A stretch of 15,733 nucleotides of DNA from an uncultured Lachnospiraceae bacterium (GTDB lineage: Bacteria; Bacillota; Clostridia; Lachnospirales; Lachnospiraceae): assembly GCA_937891165.1 (NCBI GenBank), contig CALAEX010000012.1, positions 1 through 15,733 of the forward strand, written 5' to 3'. Each line of letters begins with the position of its first letter. The stretch's first letter is position 1. The position numbers and the translations under genes were made by a program. Below are positions 7,470 to 14,283 of the stretch, piece after piece. Below the pieces are notes generated by a model that worked only from the letters and a program-made list of their open reading frames with translations, ran no database searches and was not told where the DNA came from.

Positions 7470-8876
7470 ATGGCAGAGGAAAAAGATGTAAAAAAAGCAG
7501 AAAAGAAAAATGCATGGCTTAGTTATTCAGAAGAAGTGAAAAAAAGTGTATTTGAATTAAATGATGGTTATAAAAAATATATTTCTGATTGTAAGACAGA
7601 AAGAGAATGTGTGACAGAGGCAGTTCGTCAGGCAAAGGAACAGGGTTATGTAGATTTAAATGAAGTAATTGCAAAGAATGGCACATTAAAAGCAGGAGAT
7701 AAAGTATATTTTAACAATATGGGCAAGGCTTTAGCTTTATTTTTCATTGGTTCTGAACCATTAGAAAAAGGTATGAAGATTTTAGGCGCTCATGTGGATT
7801 CCCCTCGTATTGACTTAAAGCAAGTACCTTGTTATGAAGATACGGATATGGCTTTATTAGATACTCACTATTATGGTGGTATTAAGAAATATCAGTGGGT
7901 GACACTTCCATTGGCATTACATGGTGTAGTTGTAAAGAAAGATGGTACAGTAATCAATGTATGTATTGGTGAAGATGTAGATGACCCTGTGGTTGGTATT
8001 ACTGACCTTTTAGTACACCTTTCTGGAAAGCAGATGGGTAAAAAGGCTTCAGAAGTTATCGAAGGTGAAGACTTAAATATTTTAGTTGGTAGTATGCCAT
8101 TAGATGGAGAAGAAAAAGACGCTGTAAAAGCAAATGTATTGAAGTTATTAAAAGAAAAATATGATTTTGAAGAAGCAGATTTTCTTTCCGCAGAAATTGA
8201 AGTAGTTCCAGCAGGTCCAGCAAGAGATTTTGGTTTAGATAGAAGCATGGTTATGGGTTATGGACATGATGATAGAGTATGTGCGTATACTTCCATGATT
8301 GCTTTATTTGAAATGGAGAAGACAGACCGTACCGCAGTATGCCTTTTAGTAGATAAGGAAGAAATTGGTAGTGCTGGTGCTACTGGTATGCAGTCTATGT
8401 TCTTTGAAAATGCAGTGGCAGAAGTAATGAATTGTATGGGTGATTACTCTGAATTAAAAGTAAGACGTGCTTTAGCAAATTCTCATATGCTTTCTTCTGA
8501 TGTAAGTGCAGCATTTGACCCTAACTATCCAGGGGTAAATGAAAAGAAAAATACTGCTTACTTTGGCAAAGGTATTGTATTCAATAAATACACAGGAAGT
8601 CGTGGTAAATCTGGTTCTAATGACGCAAATCCAGAATATATGGCAAAACTTCGTGCAGCAATGGAAGCTCATAGTGTTCCATTCCAGACAGCAGAACTTG
8701 GCCGTGTAGATGAAGGTGGCGGTGGTACTATCGCATACATTATGGCAAAATATAATATGCAGGTAATTGATAGTGGTGTTCCTGTATTAAATATGCATGC
8801 TCCTTGGGAAATTGTTAGTAAGTCTGATGTTTATGAAGCAAAACAGGGATATGTTGCTTTCTTAAAAGAGCTATAA
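7470..8876 (+). CDS. M18 family zinc aminopeptidase
   Basis: This 468-residue cytosolic metallo-aminopeptidase removes N-terminal residues from peptides, probably in general peptide turnover. Family motifs, numbered from the ATG at 7470, are GAHVDSPR with H108 and D110, YGHDDRV at 264-270 with a metal-binding Asp (D267/D268), DKEEIGSAGATGMQS with catalytic/metal Glu at E297-E298, the SSDVSAAFDPNYP block, and MHAPWE with the last zinc ligand H443. An upstream in-frame TTG at 7461 lies only 2 nt from the AAAGGAG site at 7452-7458, too close to be used. The ATG at 7470 is 11 nt away, slightly long but better. Length and motif order are normal for the family. It has no signal peptide and is probably monocistronic. 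Confidence 0.95.
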   Translation: MAEEKDVKKAEKKNAWLSYSEEVKKSVFELNDGYKKYISDCKTERECVTEAVRQAKEQGYVDLNEVIAKNGTLKAGDKVYFNNMGKALALFFIGSEPLEKGMKILGAHVDSPRIDLKQVPCYEDTDMALLDTHYYGGIKKYQWVTLPLALHGVVVKKDGTVINVCIGEDVDDPVVGITDLLVHLSGKQMGKKASEVIEGEDLNILVGSMPLDGEEKDAVKANVLKLLKEKYDFEEADFLSAEIEVVPAGPARDFGLDRSMVMGYGHDDRVCAYTSMIALFEMEKTDRTAVCLLVDKEEIGSAGATGMQSMFFENAVAEVMNCMGDYSELKVRRALANSHMLSSDVSAAFDPNYPGVNEKKNTAYFGKGIVFNKYTGSRGKSGSNDANPEYMAKLRAAMEAHSVPFQTAELGRVDEGGGGTIAYIMAKYNMQVIDSGVPVLNMHAPWEIVSKSDVYEAKQGYVAFLKEL

Positions 8877-8900
8877 GAAAATCTTTATTTTTTAGAATGT

Positions 8901-8933
8901 ATGAGGTTCATCATGTATGGTGGTGGACCTCAT
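8901..8933 (+). terminator. probable terminator hairpin after the M18 aminopeptidase
   Basis: A 13-bp stem (ATGAGGTTCATCA with TGGTGGACCTCAT, including three G-T pairs) and a 7-nt loop lie 24 nt past the stop codon. The following tract (TCTTTG, then ATTTTAT further on) is U-rich but interrupted, so termination strength is uncertain. Confidence 0.6.
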
Positions 8934-8963
8934 TCTTTGTATGGTTATTTTATGTGTTTGAAT

Positions 8964-9099
8964 AAGCTGTAACTTCTTTGTATCTTTTTGGACACGCTTT
9001 CGCTCGTGGCGAAACGGAACGGTACTAGGCTCGAAAAGACCTCGCCAAGAACCGCCGTTTCTAAACGGTTCTTAAAAGATATAAAGAAGTATACAGCTT
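8964..9099 (+). ncRNA. structured repeat element, copy A (putative pseudoknotted RNA)
   Basis: This 136-nt element consists of a long outer stem enclosing an 84-nt core. The outer arms 8964-8988 and 9074-9099 pair over ~24 bp with a 2-nt bulge. The core 8990-9073 is 88% identical (74/84, no gaps) to that of copy B at 11250-11388. Visible helices are 9011-9017 with 9055-9061 (GAAACGG/CCGTTTC), continued after a 2-nt bulge by 9020-9023 with 9051-9054, and 9047-9050 with 9070-9073 (AAGA/UCUU). The last crosses the first, which would be a pseudoknot. Pairs 9021-9053 and 9050-9070 are changed in a compensatory way in copy B. The plus-strand orientation follows from the shared core. It lies between the M18 gene's hairpin and the dUTPase promoter. 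I cannot name the family; a mobile structured repeat is the alternative to a functional RNA. Confidence 0.75.
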
Positions 9100-9110
9100 T
9101 GCCAAAGGTA

Positions 9111-9139
9111 TTGAAAAAGTTATAAGTAAATAATAGGAT
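9111..9139 (+). promoter_or_regulatory. possible promoter of the dUTPase operon
   Basis: TTGAAA at 9111-9116 and TAGGAT at 9134-9139 are separated by 17 nt, ~43 nt before the start codon. The match is moderate. It begins 12 nt after structured element copy A, so transcripts from it would exclude the element. Confidence 0.45.
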
Positions 9140-9181
9140 AGAAGGTTTTTGTTTGATATAAAGTTAGGAGAGAGTAGTGAT

Positions 9182-9697
9182 ATGAATAGAGTGGCAATGT
9201 TTGAGAAAGTATCAAAAAAACGTTTTATAGAGGATTGGATAGATACATTTGGTGGGGAGGTATCCGAGGCAGAATTAGTTTATGAAAAAATTCAGTTACC
9301 AAGGAGAGCAACGAAGGGTTCTGCGGGGTATGATTTTTTTAGTACACTTGATTTTATGCTGAAGCCGGGGGAGAGTATTAAAATTCCGACAGGAATTAGG
9401 GTAAAGATGAGAGAGGATTATGTGTTGCTTTGTTTTCCTCGGAGTAGCTTGGGTTTTAAATATAGGTTACAATTGAATAATAGTGTTGGTGTTATTGATA
9501 GCGATTATTACAATTCAGATAATGAGGGGCATATTTTTATTAAGATTACAAATGATTCGAAAGAGGGAAAGGTACTTTCTTTAACAGAGGGAACTGGGTT
9601 TGCTCAGGGAATATTTTTCCAGTTTGGAATTACAGAGGATGATGAAGTAGAAGAAATACGAAATGGTGGTTTTGGAAGTACAACAAAGAAAGAGTAG
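9182..9697 (+). CDS. dut: dUTPase-family nucleotidohydrolase (trimeric dUTP diphosphatase fold)
   Basis: This enzyme hydrolyses dUTP to dUMP and pyrophosphate, limiting uracil incorporation into DNA. All five trimeric-dUTPase motifs appear in its 171 residues: motif 1 RATKGSAGYDF (42-52), motif 2 PRSSLG (86-91), motif 3 GVIDSDY (103-109) with the catalytic Asp and the uracil-stacking Tyr, motif 4 EGTGFAQGIFFQF (136-148), and motif 5 R160 with GGFGST near the C-terminus. Motif 3 is followed by YNSDNEGHIF instead of the common RGEI, a variant I associate with Clostridia homologues. The first ~35 residues extend beyond the minimal fold. The ATG at 9182 has AGGAGAG at 9166-9172, 9 nt away; the upstream TTG at 9149 lacks a site. 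First gene of a three-gene operon. Confidence 0.9.
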   Translation: MNRVAMFEKVSKKRFIEDWIDTFGGEVSEAELVYEKIQLPRRATKGSAGYDFFSTLDFMLKPGESIKIPTGIRVKMREDYVLLCFPRSSLGFKYRLQLNNSVGVIDSDYYNSDNEGHIFIKITNDSKEGKVLSLTEGTGFAQGIFFQFGITEDDEVEEIRNGGFGSTTKKE

Positions 9698-9707
9698 GAG
9701 TTTAGGC

Positions 9708-10253
9708 ATGAAATCAAGAACAGAGCAGGCAGTTGCTTTATTTAAAGAGGGATATAATTGTAGCCAATCAGTGTTTGTTACCTACGCAGATTTGTTTGGA
9801 ATGGAGAAAGAAACAGCGTTGAAAGTTTCTGCTTCTTTTGGGGCAGGCATTGGGCGTATGCGTGAAGTGTGTGGTGCTGCGAATGGTATGTTTTTAGTCG
9901 CTGGTATGTTGACAGGGGCTACCGAAGGAAAAGACCAGTTAGCAAAGAAAAAGAATTATGAAGTAGTGCAATTATTAGCAGAAGAATTTAAAAAAGAAAA
10001 TTGTGGTACTTATATTTGTAGAGAATTGCTTGGAATAGATAAAACAAAAAAGCCAGAGTTAGAAGGGACAACACCAGAGGCGAGAACGGAAGACTATTAT
10101 AAGAAACGCCCTTGCTTAAAAACGATTGAAGGTGCTGCTGCCATTGTAGAGCGAGTTTTATTGAAGGATTTCGTCGAAGTAGATGAAAATGGAAAAGAAG
10201 TTTTAGTAGAAAAAGACAATTATGCAGATTGGATATTAGAGAGGAAAGAATGA
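9708..10253 (+). CDS. C_GCAxxG_C_C family putative redox protein
   Basis: This 181-residue protein has the conserved cysteine pattern of the C_GCAxxG_C_C family. C18 lies in YNCSQSV, C55 in REVCGAANG with its Gly-rich context, C99 and C104 in NCGTYIC, and C136 in RPCLKTI. Family members are described as putative redox-active or metal-binding proteins of anaerobes, and their biochemical role is not established. The start at 9708 is set by AGGAG at 9696-9700 (7-nt spacing), which overlaps the dUTPase stop codon. The reading frame extends upstream to an ATG at 9663 inside the dUTPase gene, but no site supports it. Its stop codon overlaps the start of the next gene (ATGA), so translation is probably coupled with the tRNA-modifying enzyme. 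Confidence 0.88.
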   Translation: MKSRTEQAVALFKEGYNCSQSVFVTYADLFGMEKETALKVSASFGAGIGRMREVCGAANGMFLVAGMLTGATEGKDQLAKKKNYEVVQLLAEEFKKENCGTYICRELLGIDKTKKPELEGTTPEARTEDYYKKRPCLKTIEGAAAIVERVLLKDFVEVDENGKEVLVEKDNYADWILERKE

Positions 10254-11239
10254 AGACAATATTTTATTTTGCTCCATTAGAGGGTATTACAGGATATACG
10301 TTTCGGAATGTGCATCATGCTTATTATTCGGGAATAGATGCATATTTTTCACCTTTTCTTTCTCCAAATCAACATCATGCAGTGAATCCGAAGGAAAAGA
10401 GGGATATTCTACCTGAACATAATAAAGGAATTTATCTGATTCCTCAAATTCTTACGAATAAGGCAGAGTTGATGTTGGCAGCAGCAAAGGAATTAAAACA
10501 GCGTTATGGTTATGAAGAAGTGAATTTAAATCTTGGTTGTCCATCAAAAACGGTAGTAACGAAAGGGAAAGGTGCAGGTTTTCTTGCAGATACAGAAAAG
10601 TTAGAAAGTTTTTTTGAGGAAGTATTTGGTAGGATTAGTGTGTCAGAACAGGATTTTCCTAAAATTTCGGTTAAAACCAGAATTGGCATGGAAGATGCTG
10701 AGGAATTTACAGAGCTATTACGAATTTATAATCAGTATCCTTTCTCCGAATTGATTATTCATCCTAGAGTACAAAAAGACTTTTATAAAAATACACCAAA
10801 TTTAGAAGCGTTTAAAGAAGCAGTGGAACATAGTAAACATTCTCTTTGTTATAATGGAGATATTGTTATACTAGAAGATTTTATTCGTATAAAAGAAACA
10901 TTTCCTACTGTGAACAAAATAATGATAGGCAGAGGTCTCCTTATCAATCCTACGTTAGTGCAAGAATTACAAGCATATGAATGTTGTATAGAAAAAGGAG
11001 AAACGTGGAACGGATATCGTATTAATTTTGAGAATTTAAAACAGTATCATAATAAATTATTTGAAAAATATATCGAGCAAATGTCTGGAGATACGAATGT
11101 GTTATTTAAAATGAAAGAACTTTGGGTGTATTTAGGAAGAATGTTTCCAGAAAAAGAGCGTCAAATTAAGAAAATCAAGAAAGCAAATAAGTTAGGAGAG
11201 TATGATAGTTTAGTGCAGGAATTATGGAAAGAATTATAA
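10250..11239 (+). CDS. tRNA-dihydrouridine synthase family protein
   Basis: This 329-residue FMN-dependent Dus-type enzyme reduces uridines in the tRNA D-loop region to dihydrouridine. It has a TIM-barrel domain with APLEGIT at residues 8-14 (FMN phosphate/loop region), PQIL near 65-68, the catalytic block NLNLGCPSK with C97, KTRIG at 142-146, IIHPRVQKDFY around 169-179 (His and Arg near FMN), YNGDI and IGRGLL. The C-terminal part forms the helical tRNA-binding domain. The ATG at 10250 overlaps the upstream stop (ATGA) and has AGAGG at 10239-10243. Which uridine is modified cannot be told from sequence. The upstream in-frame TTG at 10229 has no supporting site. Confidence 0.92.
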   Translation: MKTIFYFAPLEGITGYTFRNVHHAYYSGIDAYFSPFLSPNQHHAVNPKEKRDILPEHNKGIYLIPQILTNKAELMLAAAKELKQRYGYEEVNLNLGCPSKTVVTKGKGAGFLADTEKLESFFEEVFGRISVSEQDFPKISVKTRIGMEDAEEFTELLRIYNQYPFSELIIHPRVQKDFYKNTPNLEAFKEAVEHSKHSLCYNGDIVILEDFIRIKETFPTVNKIMIGRGLLINPTLVQELQAYECCIEKGETWNGYRINFENLKQYHNKLFEKYIEQMSGDTNVLFKMKELWVYLGRMFPEKERQIKKIKKANKLGEYDSLVQELWKEL

Positions 11240-11249
11240 AATTATAGCC

Positions 11250-11388
11250 AAAGCCTTTGTTTTATTTCATATCTGACAAGGACCATTTAGAAACGGCAGT
11301 CCTTGGCGAGGTAGTTTCGAGCCTAGTACTGCTCCGTTTCGCTACGAGCGAGAGCGTGTCCGAAAGATATGAAATAAAACAAGGCTTT
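11250..11388 (-). ncRNA. structured repeat element, copy B (putative pseudoknotted RNA)
   Basis: This 139-nt element lies in the convergent gap between the Dus and GH31 genes, with its core on the minus strand 27 nt past the GH31 stop. Its outer arms (11250-11273 and 11366-11388) pair perfectly for about 23 bp apart from a one-base bulge. Most of the stem sequence differs from copy A, while the ends (AAGC / GCTTTG) and the inner ATATC/GATAT-like pairs are similar. The 84-nt core runs from 11361 down to 11278. Relative to copy A, CGGT/ACCG has become CAGT/ACTG, and AAGA/TCTT has become AAGG/CCTT, both still paired. It may double as a bidirectional terminator, because the base of the stem is GC-rich and followed by TTTTA on the plus strand. 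Confidence 0.75.
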
Positions 11389-11414
11389 TAACTATTCTGC
11401 AACATTCTCTTATT

Positions 11415-13823
11415 TTATATATCAGCACAAAGTAGTTCTGTTAAAGCAAGGAATACTGTCTTACTGAGGTCAAGTTCTGAAAGTCTAGTAAGGATACGTT
11501 CCATAGATTCATTACTAGAAACTATCCAGTAAATGTCATCTTTTAGGAGAGATGGAACATATTCTAAATGTTCAATCAGGTCTTGTAATCTTTCTAGTTT
11601 ATTATTTTTAGATTCTGTAACATTATTTAACTGAATAATAACTTCTTCATTTATATTTTCTAAGGAAATGGAAAGTACACCATTTTCATAACATTTAGAA
11701 AATTCTTTGGTAACACCGTTTTCTGTTACTGCAATATTGGAAATATCTTCCAATCCAACAAATTCAATTTCAAAGTTGCGGTTTGGTGTCATAAGATTTG
11801 TATCACCAACAGGTTTGGAAATTACAAATTCAGGGGATTCGCTCCAACAAAGAGTAAAGTCTGTAGTAACAAAATTTCCTGCTTGATAGTTGGTAGAAAT
11901 TCCATCATCTTCATATAAAGTAAATGTATTATTGTCTCCTGCAAAAACTTTAACTTTCATATTTTGTGGATTTTCAATATCATTGATGTGAGTAAGTTTT
12001 GCCATAGGAATAATACCGCCTGCTTTTACAAATACAGGCATTTCGTATAAGTTACGGTACATTGTAATTGTACGATTACCAGTATATTTAAAATGATTAA
12101 AGAAGTCATACCATACGCCGTTTGGAAGATATACGGTGGTACTACCGAGTGTTGTTTCTTTGTCATGTGGTTTTGTAATAGGAGCAACCAAGAATTCACT
12201 TCCGAATGTAAATTCATTTTTCATATGATACGATTTATCTGTATTCCAGTTATAATATAATGGTTGAACGAGTGGTTCGCCTTCTACAGAAGCTTTATAG
12301 TTCATCGTATAAAGATAAGGAATTAATTCATGTCGTAACTTTAAGAACTTCTTCATAGAAATTTCGGAAACTTTATTGTATTTCCAAGGTTCTTTTCCAA
12401 GGAAACGACTTGCTGTACTATGAAGTCGATTGATTGGAGAGAACACACCAAGTTGGAACCAACGAGTGATAAGTTCTTCATCACGATGACCGCCCCAATG
12501 TCCACCGATATCATGACTCCACCAACCATAGCCAATATTAGAAGCACAAGCAGTAAAATATGGCTGGAAATCTAAGGAATCCCATGAAATAACGGTATCT
12601 CCTGAGAAACCAGTTGGATAACGATGACTTCCTGGACCAGCATAACGGGAGAAAATAAGTCCTCTGTTATTATTCTTTTGGTTATCTATGTAATGGAAGT
12701 GGTTTAACATCCAAAGAGGGTCAATACCTGCGAGTTTTGTTGTATTGCCTTGTTGCCAGTCAATCCACCAAAAATCTACACCTTCTTCTTCTAATGGGTG
12801 ATGAAGGTGAGTAAAATAATGTTCAATAAATTCTGGATTCTCAATTTCAAAAGGAACAGATGCTTCATTTGTAGTATCAACACCCATAGCTTCTGCCATA
12901 GCCTGATATGCTTTTTCATGAGCACCAACACCTTCTTGTGGATGTAAGTTAAGGCTTGTTTTCATACCTTCTTCATGTAAAAAGGCAAGGAATTCTTTGT
13001 GGTCAGGGAAAAGATTTTTATTCCATGTATAACCTGTCCAGCCTGTACCATATTTAGAATCAATGGCTACATAATGCCAATCCATATCAATTACTGCTAC
13101 GCTAAATGGCACTTCTTCTTTTTTGAAACGTTTTATCAAAGAAGTATATTCTTCTTGTGTATAGGCATGATATCTACTCCACCAATTTCCGAGAGCGAAT
13201 CTTGGGAGAAGTGGTGTATTTCCAGTAAGCTTATAAAAATCTTTTAAACAAGCTTTGAAATCAAAGCCTTTTCTTACATCTCCATAACAGAATAAGTAAT
13301 TATCAATTCCGATATGTTTTCTTGGTTCTATAAATCCGTCTTCCCGAAGAGTAGCAGTGGAACTATCATCTAATATGGTAATGGTGTGACGACTCATAAT
13401 ACTTGGTTCAAGAGCACAGGCACCATTGACACCATCTAATGTTCTAGCAGTTCCTGGAAGTGGTGCATTTTGGTTAAAATACCAAATAGTACAAGAAGTA
13501 CCAGCACTAACACTATTGTTTTTTCCAATGTACTGGATACTTAAGCTTTGTTTAGAAAACTTTTCCTTTGTATAAGTAAGTTCTAAGTACTCGGTTGTGA
13601 TTTTTATTAAATTTTCAGTTTCTTCTACGGTGAAATTTGGTACATCAAATTCACGATTGATAACTGTTTGTGTTGCATTGTCTTCAAAGTAACCATCTTC
13701 ATTGTATTCGATTCTTAAAAGACGAGAGGTGAGAATCGTAAAACGGTATTTGTCACCTAGAATGATGGCTTCTTTTTTTGCTTTTGGGGTTGTAGGATAA
13801 GCGTATTTTTTATTTAAACTCAT
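11415..13823 (-). CDS. glycoside hydrolase family 31, probable alpha-glucosidase
   Basis: This 802-residue cytosolic enzyme is expected to release terminal alpha-linked glucose (or a related sugar) by retaining hydrolysis. Numbered from the chosen start, an N-terminal beta-sandwich is followed by the (beta/alpha)8 barrel with PRFALGNWWSRYHAY, VIDMDWH, the nucleophile block FWWIDWQQG (D355), RYAGPGSHRYPTGFSGD with the probable acid/base D409, and GWWSHDIGGHWGG. Distal beta domains follow, then an unusual ~75-residue helical tail after VIIQLNNV. The start at 13823 has AAAGGAG (13834-13840). The in-frame ATG at 13850 overlaps the promoter -10 box and would lie upstream of transcription, so it is rejected. 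Alpha-xylosidase or transglucosidase activity is not excluded. No sugar transporter is adjacent. Confidence 0.92.
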   Translation of the reverse strand: MSLNKKYAYPTTPKAKKEAIILGDKYRFTILTSRLLRIEYNEDGYFEDNATQTVINREFDVPNFTVEETENLIKITTEYLELTYTKEKFSKQSLSIQYIGKNNSVSAGTSCTIWYFNQNAPLPGTARTLDGVNGACALEPSIMSRHTITILDDSSTATLREDGFIEPRKHIGIDNYLFCYGDVRKGFDFKACLKDFYKLTGNTPLLPRFALGNWWSRYHAYTQEEYTSLIKRFKKEEVPFSVAVIDMDWHYVAIDSKYGTGWTGYTWNKNLFPDHKEFLAFLHEEGMKTSLNLHPQEGVGAHEKAYQAMAEAMGVDTTNEASVPFEIENPEFIEHYFTHLHHPLEEEGVDFWWIDWQQGNTTKLAGIDPLWMLNHFHYIDNQKNNNRGLIFSRYAGPGSHRYPTGFSGDTVISWDSLDFQPYFTACASNIGYGWWSHDIGGHWGGHRDEELITRWFQLGVFSPINRLHSTASRFLGKEPWKYNKVSEISMKKFLKLRHELIPYLYTMNYKASVEGEPLVQPLYYNWNTDKSYHMKNEFTFGSEFLVAPITKPHDKETTLGSTTVYLPNGVWYDFFNHFKYTGNRTITMYRNLYEMPVFVKAGGIIPMAKLTHINDIENPQNMKVKVFAGDNNTFTLYEDDGISTNYQAGNFVTTDFTLCWSESPEFVISKPVGDTNLMTPNRNFEIEFVGLEDISNIAVTENGVTKEFSKCYENGVLSISLENINEEVIIQLNNVTESKNNKLERLQDLIEHLEYVPSLLKDDIYWIVSSNESMERILTRLSELDLSKTVFLALTELLCADI

Positions 13824-13833
13824 ATTTTGTTCA

Positions 13834-13840
13834 CTCCTTT
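13834..13840 (-). promoter_or_regulatory. ribosome binding site deciding the GH31 start
   Basis: AAAGGAG on the minus strand, 10 nt upstream of the ATG at 13823. No comparable site precedes the longer ATG at 13850, so it fixes the shorter protein (MSLNKKYAYP start). Confidence 0.75.
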
Positions 13841-13848
13841 CCGTTATC

Positions 13849-13857
13849 ATTATAACA
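13849..13857 (-). promoter_or_regulatory. extended -10 promoter of the GH31 gene
   Basis: The minus strand reads TGTTATAAT, an extended -10 element with TATAAT at 13849-13854. The -35 region is poor and AT-rich. Transcription should start near 13842, leaving a leader of only about 20 nt. It is back to back with the thrS promoter ~60 bp away. Confidence 0.65.
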
Positions 13858-13911
13858 GATTTGATGAAAAAATAATATAGTTTTTGTCATCGATTAATAA
13901 ATAATTCCTCG

Positions 13912-13939
13912 TTGACAAATCCTTTTTTCGTGTTATAAT
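13912..13939 (+). promoter_or_regulatory. promoter of the T-box leader and thrS
   Basis: TTGACA at 13912-13917 and TATAAT at 13934-13939 are separated by 16 nt, with an extended TG at 13931-13932. This near-consensus sigma-A promoter is placed just upstream of T-box stem I, with transcription expected near 13946. Confidence 0.88.
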
Positions 13940-13945
13940 AGTTAC

Positions 13946-14195
13946 ATGTTTATCAAGTTGAACGCATTGATGAGAAGAGTACGTTGTGGAGCGTTTCAGA
14001 GAGGAATACATTTGGTGAGAGTATTCTAACGTAGAAACAGCCGAAGACCACCTCGGAGTGGACGCAAAACGTCCCGGTGATTCCGTTACCATCGTAATGA
14101 AGCCGAAAGGAAATTCCTTTAATTCAGGGTGGAACCGCGGGTAAAAACAGCTCGTCCCTTTTAATACAAATTGTATTAGAAGGGACTTTTTATTT
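13946..14195 (+). ncRNA. T-box leader sensing tRNA-Thr
   Basis: This cis-acting leader reads the charging state of tRNA-Thr and controls thrS transcription. Stem I elements are visible: GAAGAGTA with AGTA at 13978-13981, a distal AGAGAGG at 13998-14004, and the GGTGA loop at 14014-14018. The specifier sits in GAAGACCACCTCGGAG, giving ACC (Thr) at 14047-14049. Intermediate hairpins follow, including GACG-CAAAA-CGTC at 14061-14073. The T-box AGGGTGGAACCGCGG is at 14126-14140; its UGGA (14130-14133) would pair with a UCCA tRNA 3' end. A terminator follows. Uncharged tRNA stabilises the antiterminator and allows read-through. The specifier agrees with the downstream gene. Confidence 0.96.
14154..14195 (+). 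terminator. T-box regulated intrinsic terminator
   Basis: A 14-bp stem runs from GTCCCTTTTAATAC (from 14154) to GTATTAGAAGGGAC (ending 14186), with one G-U pair and a 5-nt loop. It is followed by the T-run TTTTTATTTT. It is mutually exclusive with the T-box antiterminator just upstream. Confidence 0.93.
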
Positions 14196-14283
14196 TGCGA
14201 AAAAATTTGTGGTCAAATATAGAATAGCGTTTATAAAAAGTAGTAGGAGTAAATGAAACTAGTTAGTTAGAAAGGAGACAGTT

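Noticed and set aside
8964..9099. Structured element considered as a simple rho-independent terminator
   Set aside because: The 84-nt conserved core with internal compensated pairs is far more than a terminator loop, although the stem base could still contribute to termination.
12999..13247. Plus-strand 82-codon frame inside the GH31 gene
   Set aside because: A shadow frame opposite conserved GH31 catalytic-barrel sequence, with no family resemblance.
13846..13850. ATG at 13850 as the GH31 start
   Set aside because: It overlaps the TATAAT of the promoter, and the AAAGGAG site serves the ATG at 13823 instead.
13850..14092. Minus-strand open frame of 80 codons over the thrS leader
   Set aside because: It lies across the T-box RNA and the thrS promoter. 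Conserved T-box motifs explain the sequence.
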